From assembly GCA_963676045.1 (NCBI GenBank), contig OY780938.1:1530786-1594785 (forward strand): a stretch of 64,000 bases of DNA, given 5' to 3'. The notes under the pieces are model-generated. The model had not been told where the DNA came from, ran no database searches, and worked only from the letters and a program-made list of their open reading frames with translations. Below are positions 35,639-44,197 of the stretch, one piece after another. The position numbers and the translations under genes were made by a program. Each line of letters opens with the position of its first letter. Within the stretch, counting starts at the first letter, position 1. This DNA comes from Methanogranum sp963676045. GTDB taxonomy: Archaea; Thermoplasmatota; Thermoplasmata; Methanomassiliicoccales; Methanomethylophilaceae.

Positions 35639-37755
35639 GCAATCACCCCCTCTTTTTCATCTTTCAGACATCTGAACGGGTCCTTTGCTATCAGCAGATA
35701 TGCCATCATGATTGCTATTATCACCGTAGGTATCAGCCATATGCTTGTGGTCCCATAGAATATGAGGCCTCCGATCTGGTATATCATCATCGCGATGACA
35801 TATGCTAGTGCGCATTGGTAGCCAACAGCGAAGGCCGTCATCTTCCATGACCCCAATTCCCTTCTCATGGCGCCTATCGCTGCGAAGCAAGGGGCGCATA
35901 TCATATTGAATGCCAGGAATGAAAGGCCGCCGAGTGTTCCTAGCATAGCTGCTATTATGGACCATATCTCCTCTCCTGCCTCTGATACCTCGTTGAATCC
36001 GAACAATACTCCGAATGTTCCGACCACGTTCTCCTTTGCAAGGAGACCCGTGATGGTGGCTACGGAGAATTGCCAATCGTTGCCCCATCCCAGCGGCACG
36101 AATATTCCGCATATCGATTTACCGATGTCCGCAAGCATCGATGTATTGATGTCGTCGACCTGTTGAAGGCCCCAGTTGAATGTGGACAGGAACCAGACAA
36201 GCGCACAGGCGATCAATATGAACGTACCTGCCTTCTTGACGAACGCCCATCCTCTGTCGAGTGTTGTCTTGAGTATGTTCATCAACTTTGGCATGTGGTA
36301 TGGTGGCAATTCCATTATGAACACAGATGGAGCTCCCGCGAACGCCCTCCACTTCTTCAGTATTATTCCGGATATCAACACGCAAAGTATCCCAAGGAAA
36401 TAACAGAACAATGCCACGAGCGCTGAGCCGTTGAACAATGCACCGGCGATCAACGCTATTATCGGAAGTTTGGCAGAACAAGGCATGAACGTCGTCGTCA
36501 TCGCGGTGAGCTTTCTGTCCGTCTCATTCTCTATGGTCCTCGATGACATTATGCCAGGTATGCCGCACCCCGTACCCACGAGCAAGGGGATGAATGATTT
36601 TCCAGATAGGTTGAACTTCCTGAATATGCGATCCATCACGAAACAGATCCTGGCCATGTATCCGCAATCTTCAAGTATCGTCAATATCACGAACAGCACG
36701 AGTATCTGAGGCAAGAATCCCAATACCGCACCCACTCCCGATAGGATACCGTCGACGATGAGGCTTATCAACAAGGGATCTACATTCATGCTTTCAAGCC
36801 ATGACTGCATCCCGGGAATGACCCATTCTCCGAAGAAGACATCATTGACCCAGCCTGTGAGATATCCTCCCAAGGTAGTAATCGCGATGTAATACGTCAG
36901 GAACATTATCCCTGCGAATATCGGCAATCCAAGCCATTTGTTCGTTATCATCTTGTCAATCTTGTCAGAGATAGTCTCCTTATTGTTGCTGGTCTCTATT
37001 TTGACCTTAGAGACGATATCTCCTATCGCCGTGTACCTTTCCTCGGCCATTATGCTGTCTGTCGTATCCTCTCTCGAGGCCTCGATGGACTTTATTATCG
37101 GCTCTATGTCATCCAATATGTCCTCATACTCCGATTGTGCGAGCTCATCCCTTTCCAAGAGTTTTATCGCATACCATCTCATCGCTGTTCTGTTGCGATT
37201 GTCCATCAGGTCGGATATCTTGGATATGCATTCCTCTGTGTCCTCTGAGAATGTTATGTATCTCGGTCTCTTTCCGATAGATGCTATCGCAGCATCAGCG
37301 ACTTCGTCCAATCCCTCGTTCTTGAGTGCGCATGTAGGTATGATTGTGCATCCGAGTTCTTCTGAGAGCCTCTTGACATCTATCTTGATGCCACGGTTCT
37401 CAGCTATGTCCATCATGTTCAATGCTATTACGACGGGTATGTCCATCTCCATTATCTGCGTCGAAAGATACAGATTCCTTTCAAGGTTGGAGGCATCAAC
37501 GATGTTGATAACGACATTCGGGGACTCATGTACGATGTAGTTCCTTGTTATGATCTCCTCAGGGGAATAAGGGGACAATGAATATATGCCGGGAAGATCG
37601 ACAATATCGACGTCTTTCTTACTTCTGAGTTTACCTACTTTTTTCTCTATAGTAACGCCTGGCCAGTTACCCACCCTTTGGGAACTTCCAGTGAGTTTAT
37701 TGAAAATGGTAGTTTTACCGCAATTCGGGTTGCCTACCAATGCAATGGTGGTCAT
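35635..37755 (-). CDS. feoB: Ferrous iron transporter FeoB
   Basis: A 706-residue iron(II) permease. The N-terminal GTPase has GNPNCGKTT (G1), NWPGVT (G2), DLPGIYSLSPYS (G3) and NMMD (G4). The membrane part contains the gate motifs VGTGCGIPGIMSSR and PCSAKLP. ATG 37755 follows AAGGTGG at proper spacing, so I prefer it to ATG 37776. It is preceded by two feoA-type genes and followed by the cysteine-rich accessory gene. Confidence 0.96.
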   Translation of the reverse strand: MTTIALVGNPNCGKTTIFNKLTGSSQRVGNWPGVTIEKKVGKLRSKKDVDIVDLPGIYSLSPYSPEEIITRNYIVHESPNVVINIVDASNLERNLYLSTQIMEMDIPVVIALNMMDIAENRGIKIDVKRLSEELGCTIIPTCALKNEGLDEVADAAIASIGKRPRYITFSEDTEECISKISDLMDNRNRTAMRWYAIKLLERDELAQSEYEDILDDIEPIIKSIEASREDTTDSIMAEERYTAIGDIVSKVKIETSNNKETISDKIDKMITNKWLGLPIFAGIMFLTYYIAITTLGGYLTGWVNDVFFGEWVIPGMQSWLESMNVDPLLISLIVDGILSGVGAVLGFLPQILVLFVILTILEDCGYMARICFVMDRIFRKFNLSGKSFIPLLVGTGCGIPGIMSSRTIENETDRKLTAMTTTFMPCSAKLPIIALIAGALFNGSALVALFCYFLGILCVLISGIILKKWRAFAGAPSVFIMELPPYHMPKLMNILKTTLDRGWAFVKKAGTFILIACALVWFLSTFNWGLQQVDDINTSMLADIGKSICGIFVPLGWGNDWQFSVATITGLLAKENVVGTFGVLFGFNEVSEAGEEIWSIIAAMLGTLGGLSFLAFNMICAPCFAAIGAMRRELGSWKMTAFAVGYQCALAYVIAMMIYQIGGLIFYGTTSIWLIPTVIIAIMMAYLLIAKDPFRCLKDEKEGVIA

Positions 37756-37819
37756 CTTATGCCACCTTTTATCCATAGCTCACGCTGTCTCATCATATAA
37801 TCACCTTTAGATCAGCAGA

Positions 37820-38041
37820 TCATTCCACTTCTACGATCTCTGCTTCCTTGTTCCTGAGGCTAAGGTCATAATCCCTGACCTTGACCTCTATCGGGTCACC
37901 CAAAGGCGCTCTTTTCACCGCTATGATCCTTGCGCCCTTTGTTATTCCCATGTCCAGGACACGTTTCTTCAGCGGTCCTGTACCATGCACCTTAACAACA
38001 ACGGATTCGTCACCCGGTCTCATGTCCTTTATCGTTTTCAT
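37820..38041 (-). CDS. feoA: FeoA family protein
   Basis: A 73-residue SH3-like FeoA domain: KDMRPGDESVVVKVHGTGPL, KRVLDMGITKGARIIAVKRAP and DPIEVKVRDYDLSLR. FeoA supports FeoB-mediated iron uptake, probably by contacting the transporter. It lies four bases after the other feoA gene and 64 bases before feoB. Confidence 0.93.
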   Translation of the reverse strand: MKTIKDMRPGDESVVVKVHGTGPLKKRVLDMGITKGARIIAVKRAPLGDPIEVKVRDYDLSLRNKEAEIVEVE

Positions 38042-38045
38042 TCTA

Positions 38046-38360
38046 TCACAACGGTATGAAATACAATCTCGATGCTACAGAAGCATCCATTGCTATGCGT
38101 GATCCCTTGATATCCACGATCAGGTCTTTGGACACCCTCTTAACGACGGATACTCTTGACCCCGCGGTGAAACCCAAGTTCGACATGTATCTTTTGGTCT
38201 CCTGGTTGCCAGTGATCCTCACAATAGTGCCAGTCTCCCCATCGGATGCCATCGAGAGAGGGATCCCTCCTGTGGTTGGTACAGCTATCTCGATTTCTAC
38301 GTTCGATTCCTTATCGCATCCGCAGCATGAACTGCATGAAGCGCATTTGCTACATTCCAT
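38046..38360 (-). CDS. FeoA domain protein with N-terminal cysteine cluster
   Basis: A 104-residue protein whose C-terminal 75 residues form a FeoA domain (GETGTIVRITGNQETKRYMSNLGFTAG in part). The first 16 residues, MECSKCASCSSCCGCD, hold seven cysteines in CxxC-type spacing. Such a cluster could bind iron or an iron-sulfur centre and act as a sensor or iron chaperone; that is inference. It is the first gene of the feo operon, directly downstream of the palindromic operators. Confidence 0.85.
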   Translation of the reverse strand: MECSKCASCSSCCGCDKESNVEIEIAVPTTGGIPLSMASDGETGTIVRITGNQETKRYMSNLGFTAGSRVSVVKRVSKDLIVDIKGSRIAMDASVASRLYFIPL

Positions 38361-38364
38361 GGAT

Positions 38365-38409
38365 TTAGGTATACCTAATAGATATATAAATTTAGTCAGA
38401 ACTAAATTT
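38365..38409 (-). promoter_or_regulatory. feo promoter with two palindromic operators
   Basis: TTAGGTATACCTAA (38365-38378) is a perfect 14-base palindrome of the kind bound by DtxR/MntR-family metal regulators. AAATTTAGT-CAGA-ACTAAATTT (38388-38409) is a second inverted repeat. A TATA-like TTTATATAT lies between them (38383-38391), so the first palindrome overlaps the expected start of transcription. Iron-dependent repression is the likely mode. Confidence 0.7.
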
Positions 38410-38442
38410 AATGCATTAACAATTTGGTAAACCTAAAAAAGT

Positions 38443-38743
38443 GTCTAGTGTGAGTAGTACCCCCCTTTCTGTTTCAGGCAGCATTCGACTATGCGCTCTA
38501 CCCGCCGGTCTCGGGCCGATCAACCCGGCTGTATGAGTTTGCTCCGATGAGGTGTCGCCGTTTCACCAAATCTCCGGGAATGTCACCGTCTTACGGATCA
38601 TCCTTGTTACCGGAACTGTGTCGTTTCTGGGCCCTTGCCAAGACTCTCGCCCTATTGGATTTCCCAATTCATCTTGCCCTGTGGAGAGGGGAAGTTCCTC
38701 AGCTGGACAAAGTCCTACCGTCGGCTGCCCTCCCACTCTAGAC
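38443..38743 (-). ncRNA. rnpB: RNase P RNA
   Basis: On the minus strand the ends pair as GTCTAG/CTAGAC plus AGTG/CAC (helix P1). Near the 5' end is GAGGAACTTCCCCTCTCCACAG, written here in part, corresponding to the P3/P4 strand region. Near the 3' end is CTGAAACAGAAAGGGGGG followed by TACTACTCAC, the conserved P4-P2-P1 end of archaeal RNase P RNA. Length is about 301 bases. The ORFs crossing this segment have no coding character. Confidence 0.82.
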
Positions 38744-38956
38744 GAATGGAATCAAGGGTTCGCAGTATTAATTATTGTCGTGACCTATCGAGGTATTATC
38801 GGCAAGGTCGAACGATCGAGATATCATATCATTCAAATTTTTTTTTGAAGTATTTTCAACAAGCAGCAATTAAATATTATCAACCCAACGAATTGAATAA
38901 TTTTTTATTGATCTCATGTCAATGAATTTTAATAGTTATAATTCAATGTTTTTAAC

Positions 38957-39514
38957 ATGTCTTCAGATAAGAAAGATAGAATCTTGCAGGCCACTGTGTT
39001 TCTATTAGAGAATACTGAAGACCTTAAAGATGTGACCACCAGATCAATAGCGGGGAATGCGAATGTGAACCCTGCATTGGTCAATTACTACTTCGGTTCT
39101 AAGGAAGAATTGATGATATGTGCGATGAAAAGCATATTGTTCGGTTTCTTGCCTAGCGATACGATAAGATACGGATCAGGGGACCCGAGGAAAGTATTGG
39201 AGGAGACCTTGATATCATTTGTCGATAAGATGATAATATTCAGAAAGCATTTGAAAGATGCCATTCCCGACATCTTGATGAAGGATGAGATAGTGCTCTC
39301 TGCCAAGATCTATCCTTTGATAAAGGAATATCATGGCGATAGGGTCACGGACCGCTGTGCGAAGATCATGGCATATCAGATAATGAGTTTCTTGCTGCTG
39401 GTATTCTATCGTTCGGATGAGGTGAGGAGATATTCAGGTCTTGATTTCACTGATGAGCCTCAGCGCATATACTTTGTGAAAAGGGAAATAGACCTCATTC
39501 TTCAGACAGTTTGA
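38957..39514 (+). CDS. TetR-family transcriptional regulator
   Basis: A 185-residue regulator with an N-terminal TetR helix-turn-helix: DRILQATVFLLENTEDLKDVTTRSIAGNAN and ALVNYYFGSKEELM (split for length). The C-terminal ligand domain is helical. It is a paralogue of the TetR protein at 54721: both share the NYxFGSKxEL motif and a late FYR...YxGxD segment. A TAGTTATAATTC element about 20 bases before the ATG suggests a leaderless transcript. No obvious target gene is adjacent, as tRNA-Leu follows. Confidence 0.87.
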   Translation: MSSDKKDRILQATVFLLENTEDLKDVTTRSIAGNANVNPALVNYYFGSKEELMICAMKSILFGFLPSDTIRYGSGDPRKVLEETLISFVDKMIIFRKHLKDAIPDILMKDEIVLSAKIYPLIKEYHGDRVTDRCAKIMAYQIMSFLLLVFYRSDEVRRYSGLDFTDEPQRIYFVKREIDLILQTV

Positions 39515-39597
39515 GTTTCAATGATGCGTTAGGATGTAGTGCATCCTACCAACCAATGGTAAAGCTTATTAAGTCCAGCCTTATCGGGGATTCTACT

Positions 39598-39681
39598 GCA
39601 AGGGTAGTCAAGCTTGGCCAACGACGCTAGGTTGAGGGCCTAGTCCTTAGTGGTCCTTGGGTTCAAATCCCAACCCTTGCA
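39598..39681 (+). tRNA. tRNA-Leu (GAG)
   Basis: A class II tRNA of 84 bases. The acceptor stem is GCAAGGG/CCCTTGC, the anticodon stem-loop CTAGG-TTGAGGG-CCTAG gives anticodon GAG, a long variable arm TCCTTAGTGGTCC follows, and the T arm has GGGTTCAAATCCC. CCA is not encoded. A GCTTATTAAG element lies about 30 bases upstream. Confidence 0.95.
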
Positions 39682-39836
39682 CTCATACTTTTAAGTGATC
39701 GTTCTTCTTGTTTTCGTATATCTTTTACGAATTTCATTTGCTTGATATGAATTTTGTATGATGATTTAAGACAGTCTGTTTTTTTGGTTTTACGGAAAAC
39801 GCGGAGATCATACAAAAAATTAAAACAATATCCATT

Positions 39837-40748
39837 TCAAAAAGGTTCATTTTCGGAATTGGATCTACTCAGCATTCCATCATACCAAATAAACCCTTTT
39901 CCTGCAATATTATAGACGATAACATAAATAATACTAATCATGATAAAAATTATTGACAATTGCACGGATGTGAAGTAGACAAATGCAAGGATGGATATGA
40001 ACTCAGAGCAATAGAAAAACCTCTTCGTGTATTCATCTTTTACACCTTTGTGATTGAAATGTCCTGCAGCACTCAATAATATGCAAGGCCCTAGGAATGC
40101 ATAGAACAACCAAGCCATTTCCGTTATATTTGGAACGGCCATAGAACAATAATCCAGGATCAGATATGTTTGAACCGTGGTCAATATGAAACCGCATGCG
40201 GCTCCAGCGAATAGCTGCCCCATTGTATGCTTGTGAAGATGATATCTGCTCCAGATAACTGGCGGTAAGATCATCCCATATACCGCCCCTATCGGTCCAA
40301 AAGCGAAGACCATAGCAACCGTTGGACCCATGACCCCCATGGTATGTATGCTGATCTTCCAGAACTTACTGATTATTGTGACAATGATCGCACTCGTACC
40401 GTAACAGAACATCAAAGCAATTGAAAGCACAGGCGCATCGATCAAGAATAATATGATAGAACCTATGATATATGACGAAAAACCGATAATGAGCGGGATT
40501 ATCCTGTCCTCTTTATTAGGAAGGTCCATCTCATGAGATTTTATTTTTCTGGTCCAATAAATCACAGTGAATACTGGGATCACAACTGAAAACAAGATAC
40601 AGATCATACTTGCCAAAATGAATCCTGAAAGGTCCATTTCAAAATAATTGATTATTAAAAATGCAGGGATTGAAAGCATGGGCGCATGGGTGAGTGAAGA
40701 GATTACTTCCGCAATACGATCCTTCCTTGCATCATCTATTCGTTCCAT
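39837..40748 (-). CDS. Polytopic membrane protein, PAP2-like
   Basis: A 303-residue protein with about eight to nine predicted membrane helices. NKEDRIIPL, SIHTMGVMGPT and HKHTMGQLFAGAACGF occur in the order of the three phosphatidic-acid-phosphatase (PAP2) motifs but are divergent; the usual PSGH is SIHTMG. It could be a PAP2-type lipid phosphatase or only a related fold. AT-rich compared with its neighbours. It is a single gene. Confidence 0.5.
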   Translation of the reverse strand: MERIDDARKDRIAEVISSLTHAPMLSIPAFLIINYFEMDLSGFILASMICILFSVVIPVFTVIYWTRKIKSHEMDLPNKEDRIIPLIIGFSSYIIGSIILFLIDAPVLSIALMFCYGTSAIIVTIISKFWKISIHTMGVMGPTVAMVFAFGPIGAVYGMILPPVIWSRYHLHKHTMGQLFAGAACGFILTTVQTYLILDYCSMAVPNITEMAWLFYAFLGPCILLSAAGHFNHKGVKDEYTKRFFYCSEFISILAFVYFTSVQLSIIFIMISIIYVIVYNIAGKGFIWYDGMLSRSNSENEPF

Positions 40749-40855
40749 TCTAAATCCTCATACATCTTTGGAAAAGTACATATTGCCTGATCTATACACA
40801 CTTTGTATAACTGTGTTTAAAAGATAATCTTTACTACACGAAGCGGCAATATGCA

Positions 40856-41773
40856 TCAATTCTGAATTATCGGTATGTCTTGGATAATGCTAGGATTGTA
40901 GTATTTCTCGACAGAGAACTTGTTAGAAGACAATTCGTATGGCCCGATACCGTCAAAGGTCACACCTTTCGATGTGAACTTCACATCCATAGGCATTACA
41001 ACCCATTCATCGTTCGATATCATGCTGTGCATTATTTTCGGCGACATGTTGATGATGGATGAACCGGTGATCATCTTCACCTTGTTGGCAATTGTCTTCA
41101 CAGAGGATAAATGACCTGCTTCATCAAATATAATGGAGCCCGTGTCTGCATTGATTCCCAATGCATCTGTATCGAATGCTAAGATTGTTCCTATCGGCGT
41201 CCCCACCATAACGGGGTTTGCAGGTTCTAGGGATCTCATGCTGCCATCTTCGTATAGGGAGAATCCATTCCTTATGCGTATCTGTCCACACGGGGATTCT
41301 ATGCATATCTTCTCGTTAGGCCATAACGTAATGGACCTTACATTCCCCGATCTATAGAATGTCACATTTATGATCCTGGATTTGAATTTGGCGAGCGGGA
41401 GGTCTATGTCTATGAAAGGACAAAGATCTCTTTCATCTTGTTCCGACCAGTATCCGCTTATTTTGCCGTTCACAGGGAATATGCGTTTGATCTCGCCAGT
41501 GCGGTAGAACGTTACTAGTTCGGCGGGGATTCTACCGAGAGGAGTGGTCAGATCAGTCATTGCTTCCAATGACACTGAACGCAGATTCCCATCGTCATAA
41601 CAGGATAGGGATCCGTTGTATTTTTTCCTGACGTCTTCTTCCGTATATTGGGGTATCAACTTGCCATACGGCGTATCGATTGTGTTCTTTTTATTAAGTG
41701 TATATACGATGCTGTCCCCGTATTTTGAGGTGGCTGTCAAGCCTTTCAGGTCATCTTCTCTGATCATTTGCAT
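40856..41773 (-). CDS. Repeat protein coupled to AnfO-like gene
   Basis: A 305-residue soluble protein with five loose repeats of the form YxDGxLRSxSL: YDDGNLRSVSLE, FYRTGEIKRIFP, FYRSGNVRSITLW, LYEDGSMRSLEP and FDEAGHLSSVKT. Between them are TPYGKLIPQY, TPLGRIPAEL, SPCGQIRIR and TPIGTILAF segments. This resembles MORN-variant/YwqK-type beta-hairpin repeats; I recall similar uncharacterised proteins in anaerobes but no function. GGAGGGG precedes ATG 41773, inside the end of the AnfO-like gene, so the two are translationally coupled and divergent from nifH. Confidence 0.68.
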   Translation of the reverse strand: MQMIREDDLKGLTATSKYGDSIVYTLNKKNTIDTPYGKLIPQYTEEDVRKKYNGSLSCYDDGNLRSVSLEAMTDLTTPLGRIPAELVTFYRTGEIKRIFPVNGKISGYWSEQDERDLCPFIDIDLPLAKFKSRIINVTFYRSGNVRSITLWPNEKICIESPCGQIRIRNGFSLYEDGSMRSLEPANPVMVGTPIGTILAFDTDALGINADTGSIIFDEAGHLSSVKTIANKVKMITGSSIINMSPKIMHSMISNDEWVVMPMDVKFTSKGVTFDGIGPYELSSNKFSVEKYYNPSIIQDIPIIQN

Positions 41774-42383
41774 GACAGCCCCTCCTAATAATGGCCTTTA
41801 TTTTACCTTCATGTTGCGATATAGATACATCCATCCCTCTATTTTTCGAATATTCTATTATCCATGGCGGGAGGTGGTCGCATAGGAGTTCCAAAGAGAT
41901 GAAGGGGGTGTGTTCGAAGAAATTTTTTAAAAGCATTTTGGAAGATAGGTCAGGGCGTTCTGATTGTGCCGATATGAGGTCGAATGTGTAATTGCCATCT
42001 GAATCAGGGGATATCGGCTCTATCGATGCTCCCTTTTTCTGGCATCCTTCCATATCCAAGATCCCTTCCAGATATTCCAAATCGTTCACATTAAAATCTT
42101 CGATCTCCAGTATCTTCAAGTCGTATTTGTCGAACATCCTGTAGTAGATGCCACCGATCGATGTACCTATTATGGCAGTGCAGTCAGAGAGCATATCGCA
42201 TACGTTTTTCAGGGATTGTCTTGTATCCTCTATGCTATCATTATTGATCGAAAAAACAATTTTGGAATTCTCCGTCCAATCTACTCCCGTTCCTTCATAT
42301 ATTATCAGGATGCGTCCATCGGTGGCAGAATCGATATCGCCCTTGTAATTCGTTATAAGGGCCATTCTCTTTTTTTGTGTCAT
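41751..42383 (-). CDS. AnfO-like nitrogenase-associated protein
   Basis: A protein of about 210 residues similar to AnfO, the accessory protein of Fe-only nitrogenase clusters. Shared features are an N-terminal ILIIYEGTGVDW/KIVFSIN strand pair, CTAIIGTSIGGIYYRMFDKYDL, and a C-terminal PDLSSKMLLKNFFEHTPFISLELLCDHLPPW (split for length). AnfO is reported as a heme-binding protein of uncertain role. Here it sits 268 bases upstream of, and divergent from, a Mo-type nifH, with no anfG in sight. ATG 42383 follows GAGGTTG; ATG 42407 is the alternative. Confidence 0.75.
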   Translation of the reverse strand: MTQKKRMALITNYKGDIDSATDGRILIIYEGTGVDWTENSKIVFSINNDSIEDTRQSLKNVCDMLSDCTAIIGTSIGGIYYRMFDKYDLKILEIEDFNVNDLEYLEGILDMEGCQKKGASIEPISPDSDGNYTFDLISAQSERPDLSSKMLLKNFFEHTPFISLELLCDHLPPWIIEYSKNRGMDVSISQHEGKIKAIIRRGCHANDQRR

Positions 42384-42500
42384 TTTCAACCTCTTTTTCT
42401 TGTACACATCAAATAATAACGAGAGATAACGAAAAGTTACGTCAAAGATGATTTTACATTCGATTCTCTATGTATCGTCATTTGTATAAGTTTTTCATAT

Positions 42501-42522
42501 TTTATTAGACATTTGTATAATA
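42501..42522 (+). promoter_or_regulatory. Motif shared between nifH and modA upstream regions
   Basis: TTTATTAGACATTTGTATAATA lies about 60 bases upstream of the nifH TATA box (TTTTTATATATTT, from 42563). The 12-base core TTTATTAGACAT is identical to a minus-strand copy at 51792-51781, and TATTAGACATTT is identical to a plus-strand copy at 51709-51720. It is a candidate operator for joint nif/mod control. Confidence 0.5.
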
Positions 42523-42582
42523 AATAATCTATTGTATGGATGAACATACAGTATTTTGCCAATTTTTATATATTTAAATCAA

Positions 42583-42627
42583 CTTGGTAATTTTGTTATG
42601 GTTCGGTAAGTACTCGAAGTTACCAAG
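42583..42627 (+). promoter_or_regulatory. Inverted repeat in the nifH leader
   Basis: CTTGGTAA (42583-42590) and TTACCAAG (42620-42627) are perfect inverted arms 29 bases apart, between the TATA box and the GGAGGA ribosome binding site. They could form a leader hairpin. The GGTA/TACC half-sites also resemble Methanosarcina NrpR operators, but the usual 6-base spacing is absent. Confidence 0.45.
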
Positions 42628-42651
42628 CCGACGAAATATGGAGGAACGAGA

Positions 42652-43473
42652 ATGAGACAAGTAGCAATTTATGGAAAGGGCGGTATTGGAAAGTCCACTA
42701 CGACACAGAATCTGAACGCAGGTCTCGCGGAGGCATTGGGAACTCAGAACATGATCATTGGTTGCGATCCGAAGGCAGATTCGACAAGGTTGATACTGGG
42801 CGGTCTTTGCCAGAAGACGGTCCTCGATACGCTTCGTGATGAGGGCGAGGACATAGAATTGGATGCGGTTCTGAAACCAGGATACAAGAATATAAGGTGT
42901 GTCGAGTCCGGAGGTCCGGAACCTGGAGTGGGATGTGCGGGAAGAGGAATAATAACTTCGATAAACCTGTTAGAGAAGCTCGGAGCATACACCGACGATC
43001 TGGACTATGTTTTCTATGATGTCCTGGGCGATGTCGTATGCGGTGGGTTCGCGATGCCAATACGCGAAGGAAAGGCCCGCGAGATATACATAGTCTGTTC
43101 AGGTGAGATGATGGCCTTGTATGCGGCCAACAACATAGCGAAGGGAGTATCGAAGTATGCTAACAGCGGAGGGGTCCGTCTAGGAGGCCTCATATGCAAT
43201 TCTCGTAAGGTCGAAGGGGAGGCCGATCTCGTATCAGCTGTTGCCAAGGAGATAGGTACACAGATGATACATTTCGTACCTAGAAGTTCGGATGTGACAA
43301 AGGCCGAGATAAACAAGAAGACGGTCATAGACTACAGTCCGAATGTACAACAGGCAGATGAATACAGGGAACTTGCAAGGAAGATAGATTCCAACAAGAA
43401 TTTCGTAATACCAAAGCCGATGACCCAGGAGAGGTTGGAAGAGATCCTGATGGAGTTCGGATTCGCAGCATGA
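42652..43473 (+). CDS. nifH: Nitrogenase iron protein NifH
   Basis: A 273-residue dinitrogenase reductase that passes electrons to NifDK with ATP hydrolysis. The P-loop is GKGGIGKST (residues 8-16); the [4Fe-4S] ligands are Cys95 in GPEPGVGCAGRG and Cys130 in GDVVCGGFAMP. Arg98 matches the ADP-ribosylation arginine. Switch regions GCDPKADST and YDVLGDV are intact. nifI1, nifI2, nifD and nifK follow, so this is a true NifH rather than the F430-synthesis homologue CfbC. GGAGGA precedes the ATG. Confidence 0.96.
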   Translation: MRQVAIYGKGGIGKSTTTQNLNAGLAEALGTQNMIIGCDPKADSTRLILGGLCQKTVLDTLRDEGEDIELDAVLKPGYKNIRCVESGGPEPGVGCAGRGIITSINLLEKLGAYTDDLDYVFYDVLGDVVCGGFAMPIREGKAREIYIVCSGEMMALYAANNIAKGVSKYANSGGVRLGGLICNSRKVEGEADLVSAVAKEIGTQMIHFVPRSSDVTKAEINKKTVIDYSPNVQQADEYRELARKIDSNKNFVIPKPMTQERLEEILMEFGFAA

Positions 43474-43486
43474 GGGGGTTAGAAAG

Positions 43487-43813
43487 ATGTACATGATAAA
43501 AGCGATAGTAAGGCCAGAGAGATCGGGCAAAGTGATGTCAGACCTCATGGATGCGGGATTTCCAGCAGTCACAAAGATAGACGTCTTTGGTCGTGGAAAG
43601 CAGAGGGGCATGATGATAGGGGATGTCAAATACGATGAGATACCGAAGGACATGCTACTCATTGCGGTTAAGGATGAGGACAAAGAAGAGGTGATAAGGA
43701 ACATCATGCACAGTGCACGCACTGGAGAGAATGGTCATTTTGGTGATGGTCGCATATTTGTTCAGCCTGTGATCGAGTCATATACGATAAGCACGGCCTC
43801 GAAGGATCAATGA
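43487..43813 (+). CDS. nifI1: Nitrogen regulatory PII protein NifI1
   Basis: A 108-residue PII-family protein. It opens MYMIKAIVRPERSGKVMSDL and has the family strand GRIFVQPVIESYTI preceded by HSARTGENGHFGDGR. NifI1 and NifI2 form a complex that blocks NifDK when ammonium is present and is released by 2-oxoglutarate and ATP in methanogens. Its place between nifH and nifD is diagnostic of that switch-off system. Confidence 0.95.
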   Translation: MYMIKAIVRPERSGKVMSDLMDAGFPAVTKIDVFGRGKQRGMMIGDVKYDEIPKDMLLIAVKDEDKEEVIRNIMHSARTGENGHFGDGRIFVQPVIESYTISTASKDQ

Positions 43814-43820
43814 GCGTGAG

Positions 43821-44195
43821 ATGATGAAAGAGATCTTGGCTTTCATAAGGCCCGATAAGATAAGGCTGACCATTGATGCATTGGCCGATGCAGGCTTCTT
43901 TGGATTGACATGCAGGACATGCATGGGTAGGGGTAAGCAGATGCTGCCCTCCCATATCGAGGGCATTCCATCTGAAGTGTTCAGTGCTCCTGCCGATGAG
44001 ATTTTGTTACAGCATTCACGCCTCATAGCAAAGAGGTGCCTGATGATCGTCGTCAATGATAACGATCTATCGAAGGCGATAGATGTGATCATCGAGAAGA
44101 ATCATACTGGTAAGCCTGGCGATGGAAAATTGTATGTTCTGCCGGTATCGGAATCATACAGGGTCCGTACTGGTGAGAGATTGGCGGGGGAGTGA
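43821..44195 (+). CDS. nifI2: Nitrogen regulatory PII protein NifI2
   Basis: A 124-residue PII-family protein with MKEILAFIRPDKIRLTIDAL and KNHTGKPGDGKLYVLPVSES. Its T-loop region, CMGRGKQMLPSHIEG to DEILLQHSRL, is longer than in NifI1, as is typical of NifI2. ATG 43821 or 43824 follows GTGAG. The stop is close to the nifD start, implying coupled translation. Confidence 0.94.
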   Translation: MMKEILAFIRPDKIRLTIDALADAGFFGLTCRTCMGRGKQMLPSHIEGIPSEVFSAPADEILLQHSRLIAKRCLMIVVNDNDLSKAIDVIIEKNHTGKPGDGKLYVLPVSESYRVRTGERLAGE

Positions 44196-44197
44196 AT

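Noticed and set aside
38547..38925. Short plus-strand ORFs after the feo operator
   Set aside because: They overlap the RNase P RNA and have no recognisable protein features or ribosome binding sites.
42652..43473. CfbC (F430 synthesis) instead of NifH
   Set aside because: The gene is followed by nifI1, nifI2, nifD and nifK and keeps all NifH signatures; CfbC must be elsewhere in the genome.
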